Origin: Oricola nitratireducens
GTDB taxonomy: Bacteria; Pseudomonadota; Alphaproteobacteria; Rhizobiales; Rhizobiaceae
Direction: 5' to 3'
NCBI RefSeq assembly: GCF_014904745.1
Contig: NZ_JACZCS010000022.1
Location: 1 to 36,551 of the forward strand
Length of the DNA: 36,551 nucleotides
Below, piece by piece: positions 8,317 to 18,581 of the stretch (positions are counted from its first letter, which is position 1; every line of letters starts with the position of its first letter). The translations under genes were made by a program, and so were the position numbers. Under the pieces are notes generated by a model. The model worked only from the letters and a program-made list of their open reading frames with translations, was not told the origin of the DNA and ran no database searches.

Positions 8317-8621
8317 AGCCGTTCATCTTTAAATGGAATCGTTTGAACGCTGGAATTTTGTGGCCTGGCAAGGAGAGTGACGCGACGCGGTGCAAGCACC
8401 GCTAGCCTCGCGCGATGCCGTCCAGGACGTAAAAGACCAAGTTCACACGATTGCAGTTTGGAACGAAGTTCCAAAGCCATACCGGCCTCCCGGCTCGGAT
8501 GGCTTTTCCGCCCCGTCAGCGTCGAAATCCTCGCGCGATATTCATATCGCGCTGCGGTGTTCTCCTTGCCGGAACGAAAAATCCATTCCGTCAAACTGCT
8601 TCCATTTAAAGATGAACGGCT
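8317..8621. mobile_element. 305-bp MITE-like imperfect palindrome flanked by CTAG
   Basis: The two ends are exact inverted copies for 22 bases, starting AGCCGTTCATC and reading on through TTTAAATGGAA. Beyond that the arms stay similar for about 65 bases in total, ending in a shared GGCAAGGAGA on both arms. Each arm then carries a small perfect hairpin at the same distance from its end: 8387-8402 (GCGGTGC/GCACCGC) and 8533-8552 (GCGCGATAT/ATATCGCGC). The centre holds two further hairpins, 8457-8475 and 8473-8506, which share three bases and so are alternatives. CTAG flanks both ends (8313-8316 and 8622-8625). There is no coding capacity. It fits a non-autonomous transposable element or large extragenic palindrome. 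It fills the whole gap between GNAT and marR; nothing else is seen there. Confidence 0.7.
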
Positions 8622-9050
8622 CTAGCGCCGCATCGCGTCGATGGCGCGCGTCATCATCGCGAGGAAGGCCTCGCGCTCCCCGGGGGAAAACCCGGCCAGC
8701 GCCTTTTCGTTCTGGGCCTGCGCGGCGCGCGTGGCGTCCTCCCTCAGCGTGCGCGCCTTTTCGGTCAGCCGGATCAGCTGGGCACGGCGATCGTCGGGAT
8801 TCTCGTGCCGCGTGATCAGGCCGTCGCGCTGCATCCGGTTCAGCGTGTTGGCGATGGTCGCCTGTTCGATGTCAAGACGCTGGACAAGGTCCTTCTGGGT
8901 CAGGTTTTCCTCGTTCCACAGTTCGAGCAGGGTCATGAACTGGGCGGGCGCGAGGCCGAGCGGCCGGATCCGTTCCTGAAGGCCGAGCGCGAACAGCCGC
9001 GCCATGTGGTTGGCGAGATAGCCCGCGGATTCGGATTTCCTGAATGTCAT
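8622..9050 (-). CDS. MarR family transcriptional regulator
   Basis: About 142 residues from the ATG at 9050 (MTFRKSESAGYL). It has the MarR winged-helix fold: a first dimerisation helix (LANHMARLFALGLQERIRPLGL), helix-turn-helix LTQKDLVQRLDIEQATIANTLNRMQRDGLI and the wing ENPDDRRAQLIRLTEKA. A further in-frame ATG at 9071 would start inside the operator palindrome and has no ribosome site, so I rejected it. The gene is divergent from a small membrane protein gene; two copies of ATAGC-N2-GCTAT in the gap are probable operators, implying autorepression and control of the neighbour. Ligand unknown. The TAG stop forms half of the right-hand CTAG of the palindromic element. Confidence 0.9.
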   Translation of the reverse strand: MTFRKSESAGYLANHMARLFALGLQERIRPLGLAPAQFMTLLELWNEENLTQKDLVQRLDIEQATIANTLNRMQRDGLITRHENPDDRRAQLIRLTEKARTLREDATRAAQAQNEKALAGFSPGEREAFLAMMTRAIDAMRR

Positions 9051-9065
9051 GTGATGGCAATAGCA

Positions 9066-9094
9066 TTGCATAGCAGGCTATTCAATGTTATTTA
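9066..9094 (+). promoter_or_regulatory. promoter of the membrane protein gene, overlapped by MarR operators
   Basis: TTGCAT (9066-9071) and TATTTA (9089-9094) are spaced by 17 bp. The first ATAGC-N2-GCTAT operator overlaps the -35 end and spacer; the second lies just after the -10, so a bound repressor would block initiation. Confidence 0.55.
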
Positions 9095-9107
9095 GATAGC
9101 ATGCTAT
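9070..9107. promoter_or_regulatory. paired MarR operators ATAGC-N2-GCTAT
   Basis: ATAGCAGGCTAT at 9070-9081 and ATAGCATGCTAT at 9096-9107 are two copies of the same palindrome with centres 26 bp apart. The second extends, with one mismatch, to a 20-bp palindrome from TTAG to TTAA. A further half-site (ATAGC at 9060-9064) lies on the marR side. They sit in the shared promoter region of the marR and membrane protein genes, the usual place for MarR-type operators. Confidence 0.7.
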
Positions 9108-9123
9108 TTAAATGGAGATCAAC

Positions 9124-9570
9124 ATGAAGACGCGAATTCATGCCGTGTCCGGCGCGCTTGCGCTGATGACCATCCTCACTTTCTGGACATCGACCGTCGC
9201 CAGCGAGTTGTTCGGCTCGCCGCAGCAGGTCGCCACCGTCAAGATGGCGGTTGTCTACGGGCTTGCGGTGCTGATACCGGCCATGGCGGCCGCCGGCGGC
9301 TCCGGCTTCTCGCTCGGAGCCAGGTGGAAGAGCCCGGTCGTCGCGCGCAAAAAGCTGCGCATGAAGGTCATCGCGGCGACGGGCATTCTCGTGCTCGTCC
9401 CGAGCGCGGTCTTCCTGGCGATGAAGGCGAGGGAGGGCGAATTCGATACCGTTTTCATGGCCGTGCAGGGCATCGAGCTGATCGCCGGGGCGTCGAACAT
9501 CGTCCTGCTGGGGCTGAACATGCGCGACGGGTTCGCCATGCGGCGGCGCTCCCGCCCCATGGCGGCGTAG
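9124..9570 (+). CDS. small integral membrane protein, probable MarR target
   Basis: About 148 residues with four predicted membrane helices: near ALALMTILTFW, VKMAVVYGLAVLIPAMAAA, VIAATGILVLVPSAVFLAM, and VQGIELIAGASNIVLLGL. A basic tail (RRRSRP) follows. I do not recognise a characterised family; it resembles unnamed proteins encoded next to MarR repressors. The ATG at 9124 is preferred over the one at 9112 because GGAG lies 6 bases before it. The divergent MarR gene and operators over its promoter imply ligand-induced expression. Transport or stress relief would be the usual role in such pairs, but no transporter motif is visible. The stop is only 4 bp from the end of trmL. Confidence 0.78.
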   Translation: MKTRIHAVSGALALMTILTFWTSTVASELFGSPQQVATVKMAVVYGLAVLIPAMAAAGGSGFSLGARWKSPVVARKKLRMKVIAATGILVLVPSAVFLAMKAREGEFDTVFMAVQGIELIAGASNIVLLGLNMRDGFAMRRRSRPMAA

Positions 9571-9574
9571 CGGA

Positions 9575-10048
9575 TCAATGTTGCCAGGCGAGTTGCCGCA
9601 TGGCTTCGCCCGCCACTATCGCGACGGAGAGAGCGAGATTGATCGAGCGCGCGCCCGCCGCCATCGGGATGGTCAGGCGCACATCGGCCGCATCGTGCAC
9701 CGCATCCGGCACGCCGGCGCTTTCGCGGCCGAAGAGCAGGACATCGTCGCGGCCGAACTCGTGCGCGGTATAGGGTGTCTCAGCCCCGGTCGTCAGCAGG
9801 ACAAGACGCCTGCTTTCCCCGGTTTGCCACGAATCGAATGCCGCCCAGCCGGCATGGCGGCGCAACGCCGCCGTTTCGAGATAATCCATGCCGGCGCGTT
9901 TCAGCGCGCGGTCCGAGAGATCGAAGCCGGCGGGCTCGATGACATGCACGATTGCGCCGAGGCAGGCGGCGAGGCGAAGTATCGTGCCTGTATTTCCGGG
10001 AATATCCGGCTGGTAGAGGGCGATTTCGATCGTCGTATTACCGGTCAT
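9575..10048 (-). CDS. trmL: tRNA (cytidine(34)-2'-O)-methyltransferase
   Basis: A protein of 157 residues belonging to the SPOUT methyltransferases. TrmL methylates the 2'-O of the wobble base in leucine tRNAs. The trefoil-knot motifs are present: YQPDIPGNTGTILRLA at the start, LLFGRESAGVP (about 105-115), and IPM then RSINLALSVAI near the C-terminus, where S-adenosylmethionine binds. Length is standard for TrmL and too short for TrmH or RlmB, which carry extra domains. The start is the ATG at 10048, with no strong ribosome site. It is divergent from the short ORF region ahead of the ABC genes. Confidence 0.92.
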   Translation of the reverse strand: MTGNTTIEIALYQPDIPGNTGTILRLAACLGAIVHVIEPAGFDLSDRALKRAGMDYLETAALRRHAGWAAFDSWQTGESRRLVLLTTGAETPYTAHEFGRDDVLLFGRESAGVPDAVHDAADVRLTIPMAAGARSINLALSVAIVAGEAMRQLAWQH

Positions 10049-10095
10049 CGGGCGTCAGTTGCTGGCAGGAGTTGCGATTTATTGCCGATCCGCGC

Positions 10096-10124
10096 TTGCC
10101 GCGGTTCGCCGGTCGGTATATGAA
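10096..10124 (+). promoter_or_regulatory. sigma70-type promoter upstream of the 28-codon ORF
   Basis: TTGCCG (10096-10101) and TATGAA (10119-10124) are spaced by 17 bp. A start near 10131 would give a leader of about 26 bases ahead of the small ORF, including AAGGAGG. It may also serve the ABC genes, about 340 bp downstream. Confidence 0.5.
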
Positions 10125-10156
10125 GCACTCGTCAACCGCAATCCAAGGAGGCGACA

Positions 10157-10243
10157 ATGGATATCATCTGCATTCCCATGCGCGTCGCGCTCCCGACAGG
10201 CGATTTGCTGCTCCCATGGGCGCACAATTTCGCCTTCGCCTGA
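10157..10243 (+). CDS. 28-codon ORF with strong Shine-Dalgarno, candidate small protein or leader peptide
   Basis: An ATG with AAGGAGG 6 bases upstream, the best ribosome site in the window, opens 28 codons ending in TGA: MDIICIPMRVALP, then TGDLLLPWAHNFAFA. A promoter match lies about 26 bases before it. The peptide is mildly hydrophobic with no clear membrane helix. The gap of 423 bp between trmL and the first ABC gene holds this ORF and, downstream, a hairpin (GGTTTTGG/CCAAAAC, about 10284-10311) without a T-run; I see nothing else there. It could be a genuine small protein or a leader peptide that controls the ABC genes. No homolog is known to me. Confidence 0.5.
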   Translation: MDIICIPMRVALPTGDLLLPWAHNFAFA

Positions 10244-10471
10244 CAAACCAGCGGTTCGAACACAGCCAACACATTCCTTCGTGACCGCCGGTTTTGGTTT
10301 CACCAAAACGGATTACGGTCATGTTCCATTGCCTTGAGTTGATTGTTGCCGCGTCCGCGTTTCCCGGTTCGCCGGAACCGGATTCGTCCCGTCGTCCTGC
10401 GCTTTCGCGCGCTTGTCTTTTCTCTCGCCGATCCGCGATCGGACACCATATTGACCGCCAAGAGGTTCGCC

Positions 10472-12315
10472 ATGCTTTCGTGGTTTGAAAAACGTATCGA
10501 TCCCTTTCCCGCCGAGCGGCCCGAGCAGCCGCCGGCTACCCTGCTTGCGTTTTGCTGGCACTACACCAAGGGCATCTGGCCCTGGCTGGCGGTCACGTCG
10601 GTCCTGATCGCGCTGATCTCGGGCCTGCAGGTGGCACTGTTCGGATTTCTCGGACACGTCGTCGACTGGCTGTCGGGCGCCAATCGCGAAACGTTTCTCG
10701 CGGACGAGGGCTGGAAGCTGGTCGGCATGGGATTCGTCATCCTCATCCTGCTGCCGGGTCTGGGCCTGCTGCACACGATGGTCATGCACCAGACGGTTTT
10801 CGGCAACTATCCGATGCTGATCCGCTGGAAGGCGCACCGTTATCTGCTCGGCCAGAGCTTCGCCTTCTACCAGGACGAGTTCGCCGGCCGGGTGGCGACG
10901 AAAATGATGCAGACGGCGCTCGGCGTGCGCGAAAGCGTGGTCAAGATCCTCGACGTCTTCATCTATGTCGCGGTCTATTTCGCCGGAACGCTCGTCCTCG
11001 TCGGAAGCCTCGACCTGTGGCTGATGCTGCCGTTCCTGGTCTGGCTCGTCTTCTATGCCGGATTGCTGCGCTACTATCTGCCGAAGATGCGCGCGATATC
11101 GGAGGCGCAGTCGAATGCGCGTTCCAGCATGACCGGGCGCATCGTCGACAGCTACACCAACATCATGACCGTCAAGCTCTTCGCCCATTCCGGGCGGGAG
11201 GAAGCCTATGCACGCGAGGCGATGGACGATTTCCTGCAGACCGTGCATCCGCAAATGCGCTACACGACGATGCTGAACACCGGTCTCGACGTTTCGAACA
11301 GCGTGCTGCTGTTCGCGGTCGGCGCCATCGGCATCTGGTCGTGGATGGCGGGCTCCGCGAGCGTCGGCGCGATGGCGGTATCCATCGGTCTGGTGCTGCG
11401 GCTGGAAGGCATGGCGCACTGGGTCATGTGGGAACTGGCCGGCCTGTTCGAGAATATCGGCATGGCGGAGGACGGCATGGGCACGATCGCCCGGCCGCGC
11501 TCGGTCACCGACCAGTCCGGCGCAAAGACCCTCGAGGTGAAGCAGGGCAGGATCGCTTTCGAACATATCCGCTTCCATTACGGCAAGGAAAACGGCGTCA
11601 TCGAGGATCTCAACCTCACGGTCGCGCCGGGCGAGAAGGTCGGGCTCGTCGGCCGGTCCGGTGCGGGCAAGTCGACGCTGATGAACGTGCTGCTGCGGCT
11701 CTACGATCTCGAGGGCGGACGCATCCTGATCGACGGCCAGGACATTGCCGGGGTGACGCAGGATTCGCTGCGCTCGCAGATCGGCGTCGTCACGCAGGAC
11801 ACGTCGCTGTTGCACAGGTCGGTGCGCGACAACATCGCCTATGGCAAGCCGGACGCGACGGACGAGGAGATCATCGCTGCGGCGAAGCGCGCCAATGCGC
11901 ATGACTACATCCTCGATCTCGTCGATCTGGAGGGCCGCAAGGGCTATGACGCCCATGTGGGCGAACGCGGCGTGAAGCTGTCCGGCGGCCAGCGCCAGCG
12001 TATCGCGATCGCGCGCGTCTTCCTGAAAAACGCCCCGGTCCTGGTTCTGGATGAGGCGACGTCGGCGCTCGATTCGGAAGTCGAGTCGGCGATCCAGGAA
12101 AACCTCTACGACCTGATGGAGGGAAAGACCGTGATCGCGATCGCGCACCGCCTGTCGACAATCTCCAGCCTCGACCGGCTGGTGGTGCTCGACAAGGGCG
12201 CAATCGTCGAGGAAGGAACGCATGAAGAGCTTGCCAAGTCGGACGGTCTCTATGCCCAGTTGTGGGCGCGCCAGTCCGGCGGGTTCATCGATGCAGGGGA
12301 GGCGGTCGCCGCGGA

Positions 12316-12319
<4 letters not shown>
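10472..12319 (+). CDS. ABC exporter, fused membrane and ATPase domains (first of a pair)
   Basis: A protein of 615 residues. Residues of about 1-330 hold six membrane helices of the ABC exporter (ABC_membrane) type. The ATPase domain follows: Walker A GRSGAGKST (about 394), Q-loop in GVVTQDTSLL, signature LSGGQRQR (about 503), Walker B VLVLDEATSALD and the switch His in IAHRLST. The catalytic Glu is present. The ATG at 10472 has AGAGG upstream; the frame is open earlier but without a ribosome site. The stop overlaps the next ABC gene as ATGA, so the two are made together and probably form a heterodimer. The substrate (lipid, peptide or drug) cannot be told from sequence. Confidence 0.92.
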
Positions 12320-14226
<1,907 letters not shown>

Positions 14227-14403
14227 ACCTTCCACAACGTCGTGGAACAGCGCGACATGTTGCCATCATTCCTTGGTCGAGGCTGGACAAGCGCCTGCAT
14301 CCGAAATATGGGATCGCGGGGACGCGGCTTCGGGCGCGGGCGAGTCACATCCTTGTCCGGCCCGTTCGCCGCCACAGTGACTGTACCTGAAAGGAATGCT
14401 CCG

Positions 14404-14967
14404 GTGAGCGAAGAAACAATGACCTCTGATGAGACGACGCGTCGTGATTTCATCTACGTCGCGACCGGCATGCTCGGTGTCGTCGGCGTTGCCGGTTTGG
14501 CTTGGCCGTTCATTGACCAGATGCGCCCTGACGCGGCCGTTCGCGCCGCCGGCCAGCCTGTTGAAATCGACGTGTCGTCGGTCGAGCCCGGAAGCGCGAT
14601 CATCGTGACCTGGCGCGGCAAGCCCTATTTCGTTCGCCGCCTCACCGATGCGGAAATCACCGCCGCCAGCGGCGTGACCGTGGACCAGATGAAGGATCCG
14701 CAGCCGGCGGACCAGCGCATCGGCGGTCCCGCCGACGAAGCGAAAAAGGACTGGGTCGTCGTGGCGGCGAACTGCACGCATCTCGGCTGCATTCCGAAGG
14801 TCGTGGACAGCGGCGCGGACGGCTGGCATTGCCCCTGCCACGGTTCGGTGTTCGATTTCACCGGCCGCATCCTGCACGGGCCCGCGCCGATCAACCTGCC
14901 GCAGCCGCCGCATGTGTTCGCCAGCGACACCAATCTGATCATCGGTACCGATACTGCAGGAGCCTGA
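14404..14967 (+). CDS. petA: ubiquinol-cytochrome c reductase iron-sulfur (Rieske) subunit
   Basis: About 188 residues. It is the 2Fe-2S subunit of the cytochrome bc1 complex, carrying electrons from ubiquinol to cytochrome c1 in the periplasm. The N-terminus has a twin-arginine motif (TTRRDF, 11-16) and one membrane anchor. The Rieske boxes are CTHLGC (124-129) and CPCH (143-146), giving ligands C124, H126, C143 and H146 and the disulfide C129-C145. I chose the GTG at 14404 because GAAAGGAA lies about 9 bases upstream and the N-terminus then fits rhizobial homologs; an ATG at 14419 is possible. The upstream gap holds a near-palindrome GCGACATGTTGC (14252-14263) that could be an operator. petB follows after 4 bp. 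Confidence 0.96.
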   Translation: MSEETMTSDETTRRDFIYVATGMLGVVGVAGLAWPFIDQMRPDAAVRAAGQPVEIDVSSVEPGSAIIVTWRGKPYFVRRLTDAEITAASGVTVDQMKDPQPADQRIGGPADEAKKDWVVVAANCTHLGCIPKVVDSGADGWHCPCHGSVFDFTGRILHGPAPINLPQPPHVFASDTNLIIGTDTAGA

Positions 14968-14971
14968 GCTA

Positions 14972-16285
14972 ATGAGCAGCCTTGAACACCACGGCACCTA
15001 CACGCCGACTTCCGGCATCGGTAAATGGATCGATGCCCGCATGCCGCTGCCGCGGCTGATGTATGACTCCTTCGTCGCCTATCCGGTGCCGCGCAACCTG
15101 AACTACGCCTACACGTTCGGCGGCATCCTGTCGCTGATGCTGGTGGCGCAGATCCTGACCGGCGTCGTGCTGGCCATGCACTACACGTCTGACACCGGCC
15201 TCGCCTTCACCAGCGTCGAAAACATCATGCGCGACGTGAACCACGGCTGGCTCTTGCGTTACATGCACGCCAACGGCGCATCGTTCTTCTTCTTCGCCGT
15301 CTATCTGCACATTTTCCGCGGCATGTATTACGGCTCCTACAAGGCGCCGCGCGAACTGCTGTGGATCCTCGGCTGCATCATCTATCTCCTGATGATGGCG
15401 ACCGGCTTCATGGGCTACGTCCTGCCCTGGGGTCAGATGTCGTTCTGGGGCGCGACCGTGATCACCGGTTTCTTCACCGCGTTTCCTGTCATCGGCGATC
15501 CGATCCAGCAGTTCCTGCTCGGCGGCTACGCGGTCGACAACGCGACGCTCAACCGGTTCTTCTCGCTGCACTATCTGTTGCCCTTCATGATCGCGGGCGT
15601 CGTCGTCCTGCATGTCTGGGCTCTGCATGTGACCGGCCAGACGAACCCGACGGGCATCGAGGTCAAATCGAAGACGGACACCGTGGCGTTCACGCCTTAT
15701 GCGACGGTCAAGGACTCGTTCGCGATGATGGTGTTCTTCGCGATCTTCGCCTACTTCATCTTCTACCTGCCGAACTATCTCGGCCACCCGGACAACTATA
15801 CCGAGGCCAACGCGCTGGTGACGCCGGCCCATATCGTGCCCGAATGGTACTTCCTGCCGTTCTACGCGATCCTGCGCGGCATCACCTTCAACATCGGCCC
15901 GATCGACTCCAAGCTTGGCGGCGTGCTTGCCATGTTCGGTTCGATCGCGGTGCTGTTCGTGCTGCCTTGGCTCGACACCTCGAAGGTCCGCTCGGCGGAC
16001 TACCGGCCTTGGTACAAGCTGTTCTTCTGGATCTTCGTCGCCGACGCCATCTTCCTCGGCTGGCTCGGCTCGAAACCGGCCGAAGGCGTCTACACCTCGC
16101 TGGCCCAGATCGCGACGGCTTACTACTTCATCTTCTTCCTGATCATCCTGCCTGTTCTCGGCCTGATCGAGAAACCGCGCCGGTTGCCGAACTCGATCAC
16201 CGAGGCGGTGCTGGAGCGCAACCGCGCTTCCGGCGCACAGCAGGTCACCGGAAGCGCCGCGGCGTCGCCGGAAAACAGGGGTTGA
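14972..16285 (+). CDS. petB: cytochrome b of the bc1 complex
   Basis: A protein of 437 residues, an integral membrane subunit with two b-type hemes and the quinol sites. The four heme ligands are visible: H99 in RYMHANG, H113 in YLHIFRG, H200 in SLHYLLPF and H214 in VLHVWALH. The Q(o)-site motif PEWY is present in [13 protein letters not shown]. The C-terminus has the extra helices usual for alphaproteobacteria and a short soluble tail. GGAG lies upstream of the ATG. In Bradyrhizobium the b and c1 proteins are made as one polypeptide; here they are separate, with petC starting 32 bp downstream. Confidence 0.97.
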   Translation: MSSLEHHGTYTPTSGIGKWIDARMPLPRLMYDSFVAYPVPRNLNYAYTFGGILSLMLVAQILTGVVLAMHYTSDTGLAFTSVENIMRDVNHGWLLRYMHANGASFFFFAVYLHIFRGMYYGSYKAPRELLWILGCIIYLLMMATGFMGYVLPWGQMSFWGATVITGFFTAFPVIGDPIQQFLLGGYAVDNATLNRFFSLHYLLPFMIAGVVVLHVWALHVTGQTNPTGIEVKSKTDTVAFTPYATVKDSFAMMVFFAIFAYFIFYLPNYLGHPDNYTEANALVTPAHIVPEWYFLPFYAILRGITFNIGPIDSKLGGVLAMFGSIAVLFVLPWLDTSKVRSADYRPWYKLFFWIFVADAIFLGWLGSKPAEGVYTSLAQIATAYYFIFFLIILPVLGLIEKPRRLPNSITEAVLERNRASGAQQVTGSAAASPENRG

Positions 16286-16317
16286 GGCTTAACGCCCAAA
16301 CACACGGGAAAAGAACA

Positions 16318-17175
16318 ATGAAAAACATCATTGCCATGATCGGTGCTGCGGCCGTTGCCCTGACCCTTTCGGTGCCCGGCGCCTTCGCGGCTGAGGAGAT
16401 GGCTGCCCAGCCGACGCATTTTCCGATGGAGGAGCCGGTCGAGCAGGACTGGAGCTTTGCCGGTCCGTTCGGAAAATACGACAAGGGCCAGCTGCAGCGC
16501 GGTCTCAAGGTCTACACCGAAGTGTGTTCGGCGTGCCATTCGCTGAAGCGCGTGGCGTTCCGCAATCTGGAGGAACTCGGCTATTCGGAAGAGCAGGTGA
16601 AGTCCTTTGCCGCCCAGTACGATATCGAGGATGGCCCGAACGCGGACGGCGAAATGTTCACCCGCCCCGGCTTGCCGGCGGACCATTTCCCCGGCCCCTA
16701 CGCGAACGAGGAACAGGCCAAGGCCGCGAACAACGGCGCCGTGCCGCCGGACTTCTCGCTGATCGCCAAGGCGCGCGGCGTCGAGCGCGGATTCCCGCAG
16801 TTCATCTTCGACATCTTTACGCAGTATCAGCAAGGCGGCCCGGATTACATCCATGCGCTGCTGACCGGTTTCGGCCAGGAGCCGCCGGCACATCTCGCGG
16901 TGCCGGAGGGTTTGCACTACAACCCGTATTTCGGTGCCGGCGTGGCGCTGGCCATGGCGCAGCCTCTCTATGGAGAGGACGTCACCTATGACGACGGCAC
17001 GCCGTCCACCCTCGACCAGGAGGCGCGCGACGTCGCCGCCTTCCTGATGTGGGCGGCCGAACCGAGCCTGGCCGAGCGCAAGGAGATGGGGTTCCGAGTG
17101 ATGATCTTCCTGGTCGTGTTCTCGATCTTCCTCTACATCGCGAAAAAGCAGGTCTGGTCGCGCGTCGAACACTGA
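16318..17175 (+). CDS. petC: cytochrome c1 of the bc1 complex
   Basis: A protein of 285 residues exported to the periplasm and anchored at its C-terminus. The signal peptide is clear (MKNIIAMIGAAAVALTL ending VPGAFA, cleavage near residue 24). The heme-binding motif is CSACH (70-74); the sixth ligand is M213 in ALAMAQPL. The anchor helix is VMIFLVVFSIFLYIA (261-275), followed by a basic end. The ATG has GGGAAAAG upstream. A strong intrinsic terminator follows at 17200, closing the petABC operon. Confidence 0.96.
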   Translation: MKNIIAMIGAAAVALTLSVPGAFAAEEMAAQPTHFPMEEPVEQDWSFAGPFGKYDKGQLQRGLKVYTEVCSACHSLKRVAFRNLEELGYSEEQVKSFAAQYDIEDGPNADGEMFTRPGLPADHFPGPYANEEQAKAANNGAVPPDFSLIAKARGVERGFPQFIFDIFTQYQQGGPDYIHALLTGFGQEPPAHLAVPEGLHYNPYFGAGVALAMAQPLYGEDVTYDDGTPSTLDQEARDVAAFLMWAAEPSLAERKEMGFRVMIFLVVFSIFLYIAKKQVWSRVEH

Positions 17176-17199
17176 CCCGCTATTTCGATACACCTATAG

Positions 17200-17226
17200 A
17201 AGGGCGCTTCAGCGCCCTTTTCTTTT
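17200..17226 (+). terminator. intrinsic terminator of petABC
   Basis: An 8-bp stem AAGGGCGC/GCGCCCTT with a TTCA loop is followed by TTCTTTT. It lies 25 bp after the petC stop and before apt, so the pet operon ends here. Confidence 0.9.
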
Positions 17227-17292
17227 GCCCGGCTTGAAGACATGATCCGCTCCGTTCGGGCATGGAATCGGGTATGGAAAGGGAAGTGACAG

Positions 17293-17832
17293 ATGAGTTT
17301 GAGTGAAAATCTCGTTGCGGCGATCCGCACCATTCCGGACTATCCGAAGCCGGGGGTCATGTTCCGGGACATCACGACGCTTCTCGGCGACGCGCGCGCT
17401 TTCCGCAGATCGATCGACGAACTCGTCCATCCCTATGCCGGCACCAAGATCGACAAGATCGCCGGCGTCGAGGCGCGTGGCTTCATTCTCGGCGGCGCGA
17501 TGTCGCACCAGCTGTCGGCCGGCTTCGTGCCGATCCGCAAGAAGGGCAAGCTGCCGCACGAGACTGTGCGGATCGCCTACAGCCTCGAATATGGCGTCGA
17601 CGAGATGGAGATGCACAAGGACGCGGTGAAGATTGGTGAACGCGTCATCCTCGTCGATGACCTGATCGCCACCGGCGGAACCGCCGAAGGCGCGGTCAAG
17701 CTGCTGCAGCAGATGGGCGCCGAGGTCGTCGCGGCCTGTTTCGTGATCGACCTGCCGGACCTCGGCGGCCGCAAGAAGATCGAGGCGCTGGGCGTGCCGG
17801 TGCGCACGCTGGTCGAGTTCGAGGGCGGCTGA
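17293..17832 (+). CDS. apt: adenine phosphoribosyltransferase
   Basis: A protein of 179 residues, standard for APT, which salvages adenine with PRPP to make AMP in the cytoplasm. The PRPP-binding loop is [17 protein letters not shown] (about 117-133). The family N-terminus is also present: [18 protein letters not shown], then [20 protein letters not shown] and the SLEYG segment. A GGAAAGGGAAGTG ribosome site precedes the ATG. It follows the pet terminator and is 31 bp ahead of the DUF599 gene. Confidence 0.96.
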   Translation: MSLSENLVAAIRTIPDYPKPGVMFRDITTLLGDARAFRRSIDELVHPYAGTKIDKIAGVEARGFILGGAMSHQLSAGFVPIRKKGKLPHETVRIAYSLEYGVDEMEMHKDAVKIGERVILVDDLIATGGTAEGAVKLLQQMGAEVVAACFVIDLPDLGGRKKIEALGVPVRTLVEFEGG

Positions 17833-17863
17833 GGCCGGCCTGTCGGGGGCGGAGGGGAACACA

Positions 17864-18565
17864 ATGAACGCATTGCTTTCCATCAGCACTCCGGCCGACC
17901 TGTCCGCGCTGGCCTTCTTCCTTTGCGCATGGCTGGCTTTCGAGGCGGTCGTCGATCACTCGCCGTGGCGGCATAATTGTCTTTCCGGGCTGATGGCACA
18001 GAGACGCCGTGAGTGGATGCTGACGCTGGCGGAGCGCGATCTGCGCATGATCGACACGGCCATCGTCGCCGGATTGCAGCAGGGCTCGGCCTATTTCGGA
18101 TCGGCAACGATCCTCGCCATCGGCGGCTGCCTGGCCTTGCTCGGATCGACGGACGCCGTGCTGCAGATCTATCGTGACCTTCCCTTCACCCCGGAAGTCC
18201 CGCGCGGGATCTTCGAACTCAAGGTGTTCGGCCTGACGACGATCTGCGTCTACGGCTTCTTCAAGTTCGGATGGGCCTACCGGCTGTTCAACTACTGTTC
18301 GATCCTGATCGGCGGCGTGCGGCATACCCAGGATGCGCCGGCGGAGGAGCGCAGGGCGGCGGCCCTGCGGGCGGGCGAGATGAACATCATCGCCAGCCGG
18401 CATTTCACCGCCGGCATGCGCGCGATCTTCTTCTCGCTTGCCTATCTCGGCTGGTTCCTCGGCCCGCAGGCGCTGGTCGCCTCGACCGTGTTCGTTGTAT
18501 TCGTGCTCGCGCGGCGGCAATATTTCTCACATGCGCGGCGGATCCTGATCGACGAGCCGCGGTAG
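17864..18565 (+). CDS. DUF599 family membrane protein
   Basis: A protein of 233 residues with four probable membrane helices (near 10-28, 70-90, 108-132 and 185-215). The start AFFLCAWLAFEAVVDH and the central RRREWMLTLAERDLRMIDTAIVAGLQQGSAYFGSATI match DUF599 proteins, whose function is unknown. The ribosome site is strong (GGAGGGG, 6-7 bases before the ATG). It follows apt after 31 bp and precedes a Crp/Fnr regulator by 16 bp, so co-transcription from apt is likely. No catalytic motif is seen. Confidence 0.88.
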   Translation: MNALLSISTPADLSALAFFLCAWLAFEAVVDHSPWRHNCLSGLMAQRRREWMLTLAERDLRMIDTAIVAGLQQGSAYFGSATILAIGGCLALLGSTDAVLQIYRDLPFTPEVPRGIFELKVFGLTTICVYGFFKFGWAYRLFNYCSILIGGVRHTQDAPAEERRAAALRAGEMNIIASRHFTAGMRAIFFSLAYLGWFLGPQALVASTVFVVFVLARRQYFSHARRILIDEPR

Positions 18566-18581
18566 CCGGGAAGGGACGCCC

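Noticed and set aside
8317-8621. The palindrome as a simple transcription terminator
   Set aside because: It is 305 bp with CTAG flanks and mirror hairpins, far beyond a terminator, and has no T-run after its stems.
9051-9071. Upstream ATG start for marR at 9071
   Set aside because: It would lie within the operator, gives an unusual Cys/His-rich start, and has no ribosome site.
10319-12223. A 634-codon open frame on minus opposite the first ABC gene
   Set aside because: Its translation is low-complexity Arg/His/Asp-rich and has no domain; it is the GC-rich antisense shadow of the ABC gene.
14230-14247. TTCCAC/GTGGAA hairpin as a terminator between the ABC genes and petA
   Set aside because: The stem is only 6 bp and no T-run follows; it is noted only as a weak inverted repeat.
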